Of a stretch of DNA of 64,000 nt, positions 38,950 to 47,553 are shown one piece after another. The position numbers were made by a program, and so were the translations under genes. Origin of the DNA: Halomonas daqiaonensis. GTDB lineage: Bacteria > Pseudomonadota > Gammaproteobacteria > Pseudomonadales > Halomonadaceae. Below the pieces are notes generated by a model. That model did no database searches, was not told where the DNA came from, and worked only from the letters and a program-made list of their open reading frames with translations. The stretch lies in assembly GCF_900109725.1 (NCBI RefSeq), contig NZ_FOBC01000003.1, positions 124,001-188,000 of the forward strand, written 5' to 3'. Each line of letters opens with the position of its first letter. Within the stretch, counting starts at the first letter, position 1.

Positions 38950-40617
38950 TTACATATTGGGATAGTTCGGCCCGCCGCCGCCTTCCGGCGCCACCCAGGT
39001 GATGTTCTGGGCCGGATCCTTGATGTCGCAGGTCTTGCAGTGCACACAGTTCTGGAAGTTGATCTGGAACTGCGGCTTGCCGTCGTCGCCCTTGACGACT
39101 TCGTAGACCGCGGCCGGACAGTAGCGCTGGGCCGGTTCGTCGAACTCGGGCAGGTTGTCGCGGATCGGCACGTCCGGGTCAGTCAGCTTGAGGTGGCACG
39201 GTTGATCCTCCTCATGGTTGGTGTTCGACAGGAACACCGAGGAGAGCTTGTCGAAGGAGAGCTTGCCGTCCGGCTTCGGGTAGTCGATCTTCTTGCACTC
39301 CTTGGCGGGCTTCAGCGTCGCATGATCCGGGGTGGTGTCGTGGAGATTGGGCAGCTTGCCGCCCAGCAGCTGGTTGGCGAAGTTGTAGGCGCCGCCGGCC
39401 ACGGTGCCGTACTTGTGGATCGCCGGGCCGAAGCTGGCGCTCTCCTTGAGTTCGGCGTAGGCCCAGCTGGCCTCCCACTTCTCGGTGAAGGCGGTCAGTT
39501 CCTTGCCCCCCTCGTCGCCCTCCTGGAGGGTCTCGAAGACGCTCTCCGCTGCCACCAGGCCGGACTTCATCGCGGTGTGCAGGCCCTTGATCTTGGAAAA
39601 GTTGAGGGTGCCGGCATCGCAGCCGATCAGCAGGCCACCGGGGAAGGTCATCTTCGGCAGGCAGTTCAGCCCACCCTTGGTGATGGCGCGGGCACCGTAG
39701 GCCACGCGCTTGCCGTTCCCTAGATGTTGCTTGAGCACCGGGTGGTGCTTCATGCGCTGGAACTCGTCGAAGGGCGACAGCCAAGGGTTCTGGTAGGAAA
39801 GATCCATGATCAGGCCGACGACCACCTGCTGGTCCTCGGCATGATAGAGGAACCAGCCGCCGTGGGTGCCCTTGTCCAGTGGCCAGCCGGACCCGTGCAG
39901 CACCAGGCCGGGCTCGTGCTGCTCCGCGGGGATGTCCCACAGCTCCTTGAGGCCGATGCCATAGTGCTGTGGGTCCTTGCCGTCATCGAGCTTGAAGCGC
40001 TCGATCAATCGCTTGCCCAGATGGCCGCGGGAACCCTCGGCGAACAGGGTGTACTTGGCCCGCAGCTCCATGCCCGGCATGTAGCTGTCCTTGGGCTGGC
40101 CGTCGGCGCCCACGCCCATATCGCCGATCAGGATGCCCTTGACCACACCGTCTTCAATGATCGTCTCCTGGGCGGCGAAGCCGGGGAAGATTTCCACACC
40201 CAGCGCCTCGGCCTGCTCGGCCAGCCAGCGGGAGAGGTTGCCGGCGCTGATCACATAGCGCGTAATGTCCCCACCGGTATTGTGCATGGATGGCGGCACC
40301 AAGGCGTTGGGCAGTTTCTGACCCTTCTCGGCGTCCTTGAGCAGGTAGACCTCATCGCGGGTCGCTGGCGTGTTCAGCGGGGCACCGCGATCCGCCCAGT
40401 CGGGGAACAGCTCGGCCAGAGCGCGTGGCTCGAAGACCGCGCCAGAGAGGATATGGGCGCCCACCTCGGAACCCTTCTCCACCACGCAGACGGTGAGTTC
40501 CTGGTCGGCCTCGTTCGCCTGCTGCATCAGGCGGGCGGCCGCCGAGAGCCCCGCAGGCCCGGCGCCGACAATGACCACATCGAAGTCCATGGAATCGCGT
40601 TCGACTTGTTCTTCCAC
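38950..40617 (-). CDS. Electron-transfer flavoprotein-ubiquinone oxidoreductase
   Basis: ETF-QO takes electrons from reduced ETF and passes them to ubiquinone, draining acyl-CoA dehydrogenases. The FAD-binding VVIVGAGPAGLSAAARL, the membrane-associated middle, and the C-terminal 4Fe-4S site NCVHCKTCDIKDPAQNITW are clear over 555 residues. I chose a GTG at 40617 because AAGGAGAG stands just upstream and homologues have a short MERxxM leader. The ATG at 40590 (MDFDVVIVGAG) is the alternative. It is divergent from etfB-etfA, with a shared 366 bp region. Confidence 0.95.
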   Translation of the reverse strand: MEEQVERDSMDFDVVIVGAGPAGLSAAARLMQQANEADQELTVCVVEKGSEVGAHILSGAVFEPRALAELFPDWADRGAPLNTPATRDEVYLLKDAEKGQKLPNALVPPSMHNTGGDITRYVISAGNLSRWLAEQAEALGVEIFPGFAAQETIIEDGVVKGILIGDMGVGADGQPKDSYMPGMELRAKYTLFAEGSRGHLGKRLIERFKLDDGKDPQHYGIGLKELWDIPAEQHEPGLVLHGSGWPLDKGTHGGWFLYHAEDQQVVVGLIMDLSYQNPWLSPFDEFQRMKHHPVLKQHLGNGKRVAYGARAITKGGLNCLPKMTFPGGLLIGCDAGTLNFSKIKGLHTAMKSGLVAAESVFETLQEGDEGGKELTAFTEKWEASWAYAELKESASFGPAIHKYGTVAGGAYNFANQLLGGKLPNLHDTTPDHATLKPAKECKKIDYPKPDGKLSFDKLSSVFLSNTNHEEDQPCHLKLTDPDVPIRDNLPEFDEPAQRYCPAAVYEVVKGDDGKPQFQINFQNCVHCKTCDIKDPAQNITWVAPEGGGGPNYPNM

Positions 40618-40983
40618 CTGCTCTCTCCTTGCTGTCCCGGGTACGTGGCCACCGAATGCGACCAACGTCGAAAGGATTTAAAACGGTCGTTTGCTTCTAG
40701 CCATGCGTCATGATAGGCATAATAGCGGTAAAGGGTCACCCCCTGCGATGATGCAGCGCGTCATTGTCTGTTGCTGCACCCGCGTGACCCGGGATTGTTG
40801 ATCAGGTTGTGGCTGTGGCACATTGGGAGTGTTTCACGGTGCTGCACCTATCAAACGCTTGCATGAAACGTATGAAGGTATGCCAGCCGGTTCCTAAGGA
40901 GGCGGGTTTCCTCCGGCATCCACTCGGGGTAGAGCCCGCTTCTCCAACCATCAGGTTCCCAGTGTGAACCAAGCGAGGACACT
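40618..40983. other. ETF-QO / etfBA divergent control region
   Basis: This 366 bp stretch has no convincing gene. It holds the ribosome sites of both divergent genes, a PsrA-like palindrome near the ETF-QO start, and a second half-matching motif (CAAACGCTTG at 40852-40861) nearer etfB. The middle is locally AT-richer than the flanks. I could not define -35/-10 pairs with confidence. Confidence 0.6.
40680..40694. promoter_or_regulatory. PsrA-like operator
   Basis: AAAACGGTCGTTTGC matches the published PsrA pattern of AAAC, two to four bases, then GTTTG, and is an inverted repeat (AAACGGTCGTTT with one central mismatch). PsrA is a TetR-type fatty-acid sensor controlling beta-oxidation and ETF genes in gammaproteobacteria. 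It lies about 65 bp before the ETF-QO start. Confidence 0.5.
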
Positions 40984-41733
40984 ATGAAGGTACTCGTCGC
41001 GGTCAAGCGCGTCGTCGACTATAACGTCAAGATCCGGGTCAAGCCGGATCACACTGACGTCGACCTCACCAACGTCAAGATGGCCATGAACCCGTTCTGC
41101 GAGATCGCCGTGGAAGAGGCGGTGCGACTGAAGGAAAAGGGCGTGGTGAGCGAGATCGTTGCCGTCACCGTGGGGCCCAAGGCCGCCCAGGAGCAGCTGC
41201 GCACCGCGCTGGCGCTGGGCGCAGACCGCGCCATTCATGTCGAGACCGACGAACGCGTCGAGTCGCTGGGCGCTGCCAAGGTGCTGGCCAAGCTGGTCGA
41301 TGAAGAGCAGCCCGGCATGGTGATCCTCGGCAAGCAGGCCATCGACACCGACAACAACCAGACAGGCCAGATGCTCGCCGCCCTGACCGGCCTGCCTCAG
41401 GGCACCTTCGCCTCGGACGTCGTCTTCGAGAATGACAAGCTCCAGGTGACCCGAGAGATCGATGGCGGCCTGCAGACCATCGAGCTCACGCTCCCCGCCA
41501 TCGTCACCACCGACCTGCGCCTCAACGAGCCGCGTTACGCCAAGCTGCCCGATATCATGAAGGCCAAGAAGAAGCCGATGGACATCAAGAGCCCGGCGGA
41601 TCTCGGCGTCGAGGTAGCCTCCAAGGTTAAGCTGCTCAAGGTCGAGTCACCGGCCGAGCGTCAGGGCGGTGTCAAGGTGGGCTCGGTGGACGAGCTGATC
41701 GACAAACTGAAGAACGAAGCCAAAGTGCTTTGA
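40984..41733 (+). CDS. etfB: Electron transfer flavoprotein beta subunit
   Basis: EtfB with EtfA forms the FAD/AMP heterodimer that carries electrons from acyl-CoA dehydrogenases to ETF-QO. The 249-residue protein starts [19 protein letters not shown] and has [17 protein letters not shown] and the ETF-beta signature region ending in [19 protein letters not shown]. etfA follows 14 bp later. Confidence 0.96.
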   Translation: MKVLVAVKRVVDYNVKIRVKPDHTDVDLTNVKMAMNPFCEIAVEEAVRLKEKGVVSEIVAVTVGPKAAQEQLRTALALGADRAIHVETDERVESLGAAKVLAKLVDEEQPGMVILGKQAIDTDNNQTGQMLAALTGLPQGTFASDVVFENDKLQVTREIDGGLQTIELTLPAIVTTDLRLNEPRYAKLPDIMKAKKKPMDIKSPADLGVEVASKVKLLKVESPAERQGGVKVGSVDELIDKLKNEAKVL

Positions 41734-41747
41734 TAGGAGCTGATCTC

Positions 41748-42686
41748 ATGAGCATTCTGGTCCTTGCCGAACATCACGATGGCGCCCTGGCCGGTGCCAC
41801 CGCCCATGTCGTCGCCGCGGCCCAACAGATCGCCAAAGAGAGTGGTGGCGATATCGACGTGCTGGTCGCCGGCGAAGGTGTCGGCGACATCGCTGACGCC
41901 GCCGCCAAGCTGGACGGCGTGAGCAAGGTGCGGGTGGCCGACAACGCCGCCTACGCCCACCTGCTCGCCGAGCCCACCGCCGCGCTGATCAGTGAGCTGG
42001 CCGGTGACTACAGTCACGTGCTGGCCGCGGCTTCCACTAACGGCAAAAACATCATGCCGCGCGTCGCCGCGCTGAAGGACGTAGCGCAGATCTCCGAGAT
42101 CGTCGCCGTGGAGTCCGCTGACACCTTCGCGCGTCCGATCTATGCCGGAAATGCCATTGCCACGGTGCAGAGCGAGGACTCGCTCAAGGTGATCACCGTA
42201 CGCTCCACCGGCTTCGATGCGGTCAGTGAAGGCGGCAGTGCCTCCATCGAGGCAGTCGATTTTGTCGCCGAGAATAGCCAGTCGACTTTCATCAAGGAAG
42301 AGTTGGCCCAGTCCGATCGTCCCGAGTTGGCTGCTGCCAAGGTGGTGGTCTCCGGCGGCCGCGGCATGGGCAACGGCGAGAACTTCAAGCTACTCGAGGG
42401 TATCGCCGACAAGCTGGGCGCGGCCATTGGCGCTTCGCGTGCCGCAGTGGACGCCGGCTTCGTGCCCAACGACATGCAGGTCGGCCAGACCGGCAAGATC
42501 GTCGCCCCGGACCTCTACATCGCCGTGGGCATCTCGGGGGCCATCCAGCACCTGGCCGGCATGAAGGACTCCAAGGTGATCGTTGCCATCAACAAGGATG
42601 AGGAGGCGCCGATTTTCCAGGTAGCCGATTATGGTCTGGTGGGAGACCTGTTCGACGTGCTGCCGGAGCTTGAGCAGAAATTGTAG
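41748..42686 (+). CDS. etfA: Electron transfer flavoprotein alpha subunit
   Basis: EtfA binds FAD. Its C-terminal domain shows [40 protein letters not shown] and [20 protein letters not shown], all standard. The ATG at 41748 follows TAGGAG and gives 312 residues. A slightly longer frame from 41730 lacks support. A strong hairpin follows the stop. Confidence 0.96.
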   Translation: MSILVLAEHHDGALAGATAHVVAAAQQIAKESGGDIDVLVAGEGVGDIADAAAKLDGVSKVRVADNAAYAHLLAEPTAALISELAGDYSHVLAAASTNGKNIMPRVAALKDVAQISEIVAVESADTFARPIYAGNAIATVQSEDSLKVITVRSTGFDAVSEGGSASIEAVDFVAENSQSTFIKEELAQSDRPELAAAKVVVSGGRGMGNGENFKLLEGIADKLGAAIGASRAAVDAGFVPNDMQVGQTGKIVAPDLYIAVGISGAIQHLAGMKDSKVIVAINKDEEAPIFQVADYGLVGDLFDVLPELEQKL

Positions 42687-42712
42687 GGAAGCAGTGCTCT
42701 TCGACCTGGAAG

Positions 42713-42752
42713 CGACGCGGGCCGGCCCTTGTATGGGGGGCGGCCCGCGTCG
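42713..42752 (+). terminator. Terminator after etfBA
   Basis: CGACGCGGGCC pairs perfectly with GGCCCGCGTCG (11 bp stem, 18-base loop), beginning 27 bp after the etfA stop and followed by TTAAG. Confidence 0.65.
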
Positions 42753-42882
42753 TTAAGTGGTCAATTAACATTTTCTATACAAGGGATAACAGGAACCGTT
42801 AGCAACAAAGGCAGTTCCCTGCCATCCTTGTGGGTGAACCAGGCCCAAGAGGCCTATCCGACATCAACAAGGAGAATGGATC

Positions 42883-43494
42883 ATGGCGCATACTCTTCCT
42901 GATCTTCCCTATGCTTACGATGCTCTGGAACCGCATATCGATGCGTTGACCATGGAAATCCACCATTCAAAGCACCATCAGACCTACGTCAATAACCTCA
43001 ACGGTGCCTTGGAAGGCACCGGTCTGGAGGATGTCCCGGTAGATGAGCTGCTCGCGAATCTGGACCGTGTGCCCGATGACAAGCGTCAGGCGGTCATCAA
43101 CAACGGTGGTGGTCATTCCAACCACAGCATGTTCTGGCAGATGATGTCTCCCAAGGGAGGCGGTACTCCCGAGGGCAAGGTGGCTTCCGCTATCGACAGC
43201 GAGCTAGGCGGTTACGAGGCTTTCCAGGAAGCCCTGACGAAGGCTGGCCTAGGGCGTTTCGGTAGTGGCTGGGCATGGCTCAGCGTCAAGCCTGATGGCA
43301 AGCTGGTCGTCGAGAACACGCTCAATCAGGACAGCCCGATCAGCCACGGTCATACCCCGATCCTGGGTGTCGACGTCTGGGAGCATGCGTATTATCTCAA
43401 ATACCAGAACAAGCGTCCGGACTACTTGAAGGCTTTCTTCAACGTGATCAACTGGGAGGACGTCGAGCGTCGCTATCGCAACGCTACGTCATAA
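42883..43494 (+). CDS. Superoxide dismutase (Mn/Fe family)
   Basis: This cytoplasmic superoxide dismutase has 203 residues. Metal ligands are His in [15 protein letters not shown], His in [13 protein letters not shown], and Asp and His in [20 protein letters not shown]. The residues around the metal ([11 protein letters not shown] and NQDSPI) look more like the manganese than the iron type, but this is a judgement by eye. It stands alone between an AT-rich leader and a strong terminator. Confidence 0.93.
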   Translation: MAHTLPDLPYAYDALEPHIDALTMEIHHSKHHQTYVNNLNGALEGTGLEDVPVDELLANLDRVPDDKRQAVINNGGGHSNHSMFWQMMSPKGGGTPEGKVASAIDSELGGYEAFQEALTKAGLGRFGSGWAWLSVKPDGKLVVENTLNQDSPISHGHTPILGVDVWEHAYYLKYQNKRPDYLKAFFNVINWEDVERRYRNATS

Positions 43495-43515
43495 GGCCAG
43501 CTCCTCCTCCCACCA

Positions 43516-43545
43516 AAAAGCCGCACCCGCTAGGGTGCGGCTTTT
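43516..43545. terminator. Strong terminator after the superoxide dismutase gene
   Basis: AAAAGCCGCACCC and GGGTGCGGCTTTT form a perfect 13 bp stem around a GCTA loop, with A and T runs on either side. It is a textbook intrinsic terminator 21 bp after the stop. Confidence 0.92.
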
Positions 43546-43579
43546 CTGTGCGGCACACCTGCTCAGATGTCAATCAATA

Positions 43580-43598
43580 TGCATTGATAATCGTTCGT
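43580..43598. promoter_or_regulatory. Fur-box-like site before the TonB2-type operon
   Basis: The stretch centred on TGATAATCGTT agrees with the 19-base Fur consensus at 11 positions, including an exact TGATAATC core. It lies 47 bp upstream of the first gene, an apt place for iron-dependent repression. Confidence 0.55.
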
Positions 43599-43644
43599 AT
43601 TGGTGGCATGGTGGGCGCCCTGCCTGCGACCACGACGGAGAGCC

Positions 43645-44439
43645 ATGGTGAGGAACTTTCGCTTTCAACTGCCATTCGGCATCGTCTTCGGCTTGCTCGC
43701 CGCCGGCTTCCTCCAGGCACAGGAGCCAGTTGTCGAGGAGGCCAGCCAGGCCCAGCGCGCCCAGGCCGAGTTACAGCGACGTATCGATGCTGCCGACGAC
43801 GAGAGCCGCGAGATGCTCACCGAACTGCGTCGAATAGAGGCCGAGACTCGCCGCCTGGAAGCGCGTAGCGATGTCCTGGCGCCACGCCTGGAGCGACGGA
43901 GCGATCGTCTGGACCGCCGCCAGGCGGCGCTGGACACCCTGGCCGAGACCCGGGAGGTGCTGCCCGAGATCGAGCAGGCGCTGATCTCGCGCCTGCAGGC
44001 CTGGGTGTCGCGCGACCTGCCGTTCCTGAAGGAAGAACGCCTGGCTCGCGCCGGGAGCCTTGAGGCTGGCCTTGCCGACCTCGAGGCTTCTGCCGCGGAA
44101 CACCTGGATCGCATCCTCGCCGCCTGGCGAACCGAACTCGACTACGGCCGCGAGCTGGACGCCTGGCGCGGTACCCTGAACGATGGCGATGCTCGCCGCG
44201 AGGTGGATTTCCTGCGCCTGGGTCGAGTGGGCCTCTACTACCTGACCCCCGATGGACGCAGAGGCGGTGTGTGGCGCGCCGATGCCGACCGCTGGGAAGC
44301 ACTGGATGAAGCCGGACGCATGGAACTGCGTCACGGCCTGCGTATCGCCCGCGACCAACGGGCGCCGGAACTGCTGACCCTGCCGATCTCCCGACCCCTC
44401 GAGCGGGCAGATGCCACCGGTGCAGAGGCGAGCTCATGA
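43645..44439 (+). CDS. DUF3450 periplasmic coiled-coil protein
   Basis: This 264-residue protein has an N-terminal signal-like helix (PFGIVFGLLAAGFLQAQ), a long predicted coiled coil (about 30-110) and a C-terminal part with WRTELDYGRELDAWRG, LRLGRVGLYYLTPDGRRGGVW, the DUF3450 pattern. Such genes typically head TonB2-type operons. Its function is unknown; a periplasmic helper of the TtpC-ExbBD-TonB complex is a reasonable guess. GGAG precedes the ATG at 43645. It overlaps the next gene by 4 bp. Confidence 0.87.
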   Translation: MVRNFRFQLPFGIVFGLLAAGFLQAQEPVVEEASQAQRAQAELQRRIDAADDESREMLTELRRIEAETRRLEARSDVLAPRLERRSDRLDRRQAALDTLAETREVLPEIEQALISRLQAWVSRDLPFLKEERLARAGSLEAGLADLEASAAEHLDRILAAWRTELDYGRELDAWRGTLNDGDARREVDFLRLGRVGLYYLTPDGRRGGVWRADADRWEALDEAGRMELRHGLRIARDQRAPELLTLPISRPLERADATGAEASS

Positions 44440-45824
44440 GTCATTCCCGGACGCGCTCCGCACGCCGTACTCTGGTGGGGCTGGTCATGGGCGGCCTGTT
44501 GATTGTCGGGCTGCCCGTCCAGTCACAGGAAGAGCCCCTGACCACCCTGCGCGCCGAGCGGGAGGCGGCCGAGGCTCGCGATGCGGCACGGCTGGCCCAA
44601 CTGGTCGAGGATCGCGACGCCCTGCAAGTGGCCCTCGAGGAGGCCCGCGAGGCCCACGACGAGGCCCAGGCGCGTTTCGCGGCTCTGTCGGAACGGGAAC
44701 AGGTCCAGCAGGCCCGTCAAGATGCGCTCGATGAACGCCAGGCCGAGCAGGGCGAGGGTCTCACGGCGGTGCTGGATACCCTGGCGCGTCATAGTGGCGA
44801 GCTGCGCAATGAATTAGCAGAGAGCTGGATCACGGTGGGCGGCACCGAGTTGCCGCCGCGCCTCGATGATGCCGAGGTGCTCAGGCCCGAGCACCTGGAG
44901 TCCCTGGGCGATGCGCTGATGGCGCTGACCGCTGAGACCGCACGGGTCATTGCCTTCGACGCACCTGTCGCCGGCGGTGACGGCGAGATCGCCGCTCGTG
45001 AAGTGGTGCGCCTGGGCGACCAGGTCGCCTTCAGCGAGGGACAGCTGCTCGAGCGTGGCGCCGATGCGGGCGTGCTCGCCACGGCACCACGTACCCCCGG
45101 GGAGGTGAGCGACCTGCTCGCCGACTTCCAGGCCGGGAAGGGGGAACGACTGGCGCTGGACCCTACCCGGGGGCAGGTCATCGAGGCCCTGGCACAGCAG
45201 CCTAGCCTGACGGAGCGTTTCCACCAGGGGGGTGCCGTGGGCTATGTGGTGGTGGGCCTGGGCGCCATCGGTCTGCTGGTGGCGCTGCTGCAGTACGCCT
45301 ATCTGCTCAAGGTGAGCGTGGCGACTCGTCGACAGTTGCACGACCTCAGCCGGCTGCAGGAAGACAATCCGCTGGGACGCGTGCTGCTGCGTTTCCGGGC
45401 GCTTGCCGATGATCCGGTACCCGAGGCCCTGGAGGCGCGCCTCGACGAGGCGGTGCTGGCCGAGCTGCCGCGACTCGAACGTGGCCAGCCGCTGGTCAAG
45501 CTGCTCGCTGCCGTGTCCCCGCTGTTGGGCCTGCTGGGCACCGTCACCGGCATGATCGTCACCTTCCAGATGATCACCGTGTTCGGCACCGGCGATCCTC
45601 AGCTGATGGCCGGCGGCATCAGCCAGGCGCTGGTCACCACCGTGCTGGGCCTGATCACCGCGGTGCCGCTGCTGTTCGCCCATACCGCCTTGGCTGGACG
45701 GAGTCGTCACCTGGCCGGGGTGATGGAAGGTCAGGCTAGTGCAGCCCTGGCCAGCCAGCTCGAGCATCGCCAGCTCAGCCTGAAAGCCACCGGGAGCGAG
45801 CGCTGTGCTGCCGCTCTGGCTTGA
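44436..45824 (+). CDS. TtpC-like MotA/TolQ/ExbB protein with periplasmic coiled coil
   Basis: This 462-residue protein has a signal-like N-terminus (LVGLVMGGLLIVGLPVQSQ), a long Glu/Ala-rich coiled coil (about 30-130), a further periplasmic region, then an ExbB/TolQ-type membrane domain from about residue 265, ending with PLLGLLGTVTGMIVTFQ and GGISQALVTTVLGLITAVP. This is the layout of Vibrio TtpC, the extra ExbB-like protein needed by TonB2. It is coupled by overlap to DUF3450 upstream and to exbB downstream. Confidence 0.88.
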   Translation: MSHSRTRSARRTLVGLVMGGLLIVGLPVQSQEEPLTTLRAEREAAEARDAARLAQLVEDRDALQVALEEAREAHDEAQARFAALSEREQVQQARQDALDERQAEQGEGLTAVLDTLARHSGELRNELAESWITVGGTELPPRLDDAEVLRPEHLESLGDALMALTAETARVIAFDAPVAGGDGEIAAREVVRLGDQVAFSEGQLLERGADAGVLATAPRTPGEVSDLLADFQAGKGERLALDPTRGQVIEALAQQPSLTERFHQGGAVGYVVVGLGAIGLLVALLQYAYLLKVSVATRRQLHDLSRLQEDNPLGRVLLRFRALADDPVPEALEARLDEAVLAELPRLERGQPLVKLLAAVSPLLGLLGTVTGMIVTFQMITVFGTGDPQLMAGGISQALVTTVLGLITAVPLLFAHTALAGRSRHLAGVMEGQASAALASQLEHRQLSLKATGSERCAAALA

Positions 45825-46341
45825 GCCTCTGGCGCGCCTGGTCGATGCCGGGGGGATCATCCTGGTGGGCATCGCCGGAGTGGCGGCGCTGTTGTTCAGC
45901 CTGGCCCTGGAGCGGGTGCTGTTCTTCCGCATCACCTACCGCCGCGCCCGCCGCGCGCTGATCGCGCGCTGGGCGGCACGCCAGGACCACCTCAGTTGGA
46001 GCGCCTTGACCCTGCGCGAGGCCTGGACCCGCGAGCTCATCGCCCGGCTGCGGCGGCCGCTGCCCTGGCTGAAGCTGCTGGTGGGGCTCTGTCCGCTGCT
46101 CGGCCTGCTGGGCACCGTCACCGGCATGATCGCCGTGTTCGACAGCCTGGCGCTGAGCGATACCGGCCAGGCGCGGGCTATGGCCGACGGCGTGGCACGA
46201 GCCACCCTGCCGACCCTGGCCGGGATGGCGGTAGCAGTGGTGGGTCTGCTGTTCACCAGCCGACTGGAACAGATCATTCGCCGCGAGGACCAGCGGCTGC
46301 ATGACCGCCTGGCCCGCGCCGTGGAGGAATCCCATGCGTAG
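45805..46341 (+). CDS. exbB: ExbB-family proton channel (TonB2 system)
   Basis: This compact ExbB has 178 residues: an N-terminal helix (AGGIILVGIAGVAALLFSLALE), then PLLGLLGTVTGMIAVFDSLAL and ATLPTLAGMAVAVVGLLFTS. It starts with GTG 20 bp inside the end of the TtpC-like gene. It differs clearly from the exbB at 11.0 kb, so these are two separate systems rather than a recent duplication. Confidence 0.92.
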   Translation: MLPLWLEPLARLVDAGGIILVGIAGVAALLFSLALERVLFFRITYRRARRALIARWAARQDHLSWSALTLREAWTRELIARLRRPLPWLKLLVGLCPLLGLLGTVTGMIAVFDSLALSDTGQARAMADGVARATLPTLAGMAVAVVGLLFTSRLEQIIRREDQRLHDRLARAVEESHA

Positions 46342-46744
46342 ACGCCGCAGCCTGGCCGCCGAGGGGAGCGACGCCGGTGAGGTCAACCTGACCCCGATGC
46401 TGGACGTGGTCTTCATCATGCTGATCTTCTTCATCGTTACCACCAGCTTCATCAAGGAGAGTGGTGTGGAGATCGAGCGGCCCGAGTCAAGCGCCGCCAG
46501 CCCCCAGCCCGATGCCCAGCTGATGGTGGCAATCACCCCGGAAGGTGCCGTCTGGGTGGATGGCCAGCCGGTGGATGCCCACCGTGTCGGTGAGGCGGTC
46601 GCGGGCCTGGTCAGCGGCGACGGCGGGGTGGTGATCCAGGCCGACCGCGAGGCCACCACGGGCTTGCTGATCGAGGTGATGGATCGCATCCGCGAGGCCG
46701 GTGTCGAGCAGGTCGCCGTCGCCGCGACCCGGAGCACGCCATGA
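46334..46744 (+). CDS. exbD: ExbD-family protein (TonB2 system)
   Basis: This ExbD has 136 residues: a basic N-terminus, EVNLTPMLDVVFIMLIFFIVTTSF containing the essential membrane Asp (described across 24 positions as NLTPMLDVVF then IMLIFFIV), and a periplasmic domain with VAITPEGAVWVDGQPV. The ATG at 46334 follows GGAGGAAT; the longer frame from 46301 is not needed. It overlaps exbB by 8 bp and tonB by 4 bp. Confidence 0.92.
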   Translation: MRRRRSLAAEGSDAGEVNLTPMLDVVFIMLIFFIVTTSFIKESGVEIERPESSAASPQPDAQLMVAITPEGAVWVDGQPVDAHRVGEAVAGLVSGDGGVVIQADREATTGLLIEVMDRIREAGVEQVAVAATRSTP

Positions 46745-47535
46745 CCCGGGTGCCTCTCTCGGCCCTGGCCGGGGTGACCATGGCACTGCTGCTGTTCTGG
46801 CTGCTGGCGCTGCTGGTCGCGCCCCCCGAGCCGGAGATCGAGATGCTGGAGATGAGCATGCCCATCACTAGTGTCGAGCCCCCCGAAGCCGAGCCGGAGG
46901 CGGTGCAGCCGCCCGCAGAGGTTGTCCCGTCGTCACCGCCCGAGCCGGTCGCGCCGCCGCCGATAGCCGACCCAGCGCCATTGGCGGAGGGCGAGATGGC
47001 CCTTCCCGAGCCGGAGTTGCCGCCGGTAGAGGTCGAGCCGCTGGAGCTCGACACCGACCTGCCCGAGCTCAGCGAAGCGCGCCCCGAGCCGCCACCCGAG
47101 CCAGAGCCACAGCCCGAACCGGAACCCGAGCCCGAGCCGGAGACTCAACCTCGACCTGAACCAGAGCCCCGCCCCGGAGCAACGGCTCAGTCGTTCGAAT
47201 CGACCATGGCGTCCGGTGAGCCCACCAATGGCGAGCCGGATACCGGGTCGCCCGATACGGGTGAGCCGGTGGATGTCGGGCAGGTTGCACCCACCGAACG
47301 GGTGCCGCCCGACTACCCGTCACGCGCTCAGCGTCGCGGCCTGGAGGGTCACGTTGAGCTGGCGTTCGTGATCCACGCCGACGGCAGCGTCGACCCCTCG
47401 AGCATTCGCGTGCTCTCCGCCCGGCCGCGCAACATTTTCGACAGGGCCGCTCGCCAGGCGGTGGCACAGTGGCGCTTCGCGCCGGCCGAGGGTCTACGTC
47501 GCGCCAGGCAGCGCCTGGAATTCCAGCTGAGATAG
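46741..47535 (+). CDS. tonB: TonB-family energy transducer
   Basis: TonB links the ExbBD motor to outer-membrane receptors. The 264 residues show an N-terminal membrane helix (about 5-26), a long Pro/Glu-rich spacer (about 30-150, with EPEPEPEPE runs), a short Gly-rich part, and a C-terminal TonB domain: PPDYPSRAQRRGLEGHVEL, VDPSSIRVLSARP and FDRAARQAVAQWRF. It is translationally coupled to exbD. No TonB-dependent receptor gene is in the window. Confidence 0.93.
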   Translation: MTRVPLSALAGVTMALLLFWLLALLVAPPEPEIEMLEMSMPITSVEPPEAEPEAVQPPAEVVPSSPPEPVAPPPIADPAPLAEGEMALPEPELPPVEVEPLELDTDLPELSEARPEPPPEPEPQPEPEPEPEPETQPRPEPEPRPGATAQSFESTMASGEPTNGEPDTGSPDTGEPVDVGQVAPTERVPPDYPSRAQRRGLEGHVELAFVIHADGSVDPSSIRVLSARPRNIFDRAARQAVAQWRFAPAEGLRRARQRLEFQLR

Positions 47536-47553
47536 CCTGCAACAGGGAGTCCC

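Noticed and set aside
43548..43868. Open frame before and across the DUF3450 start
   Set aside because: It overlaps the Fur-like site and the signal-peptide region of DUF3450 in another frame and looks like a shadow.
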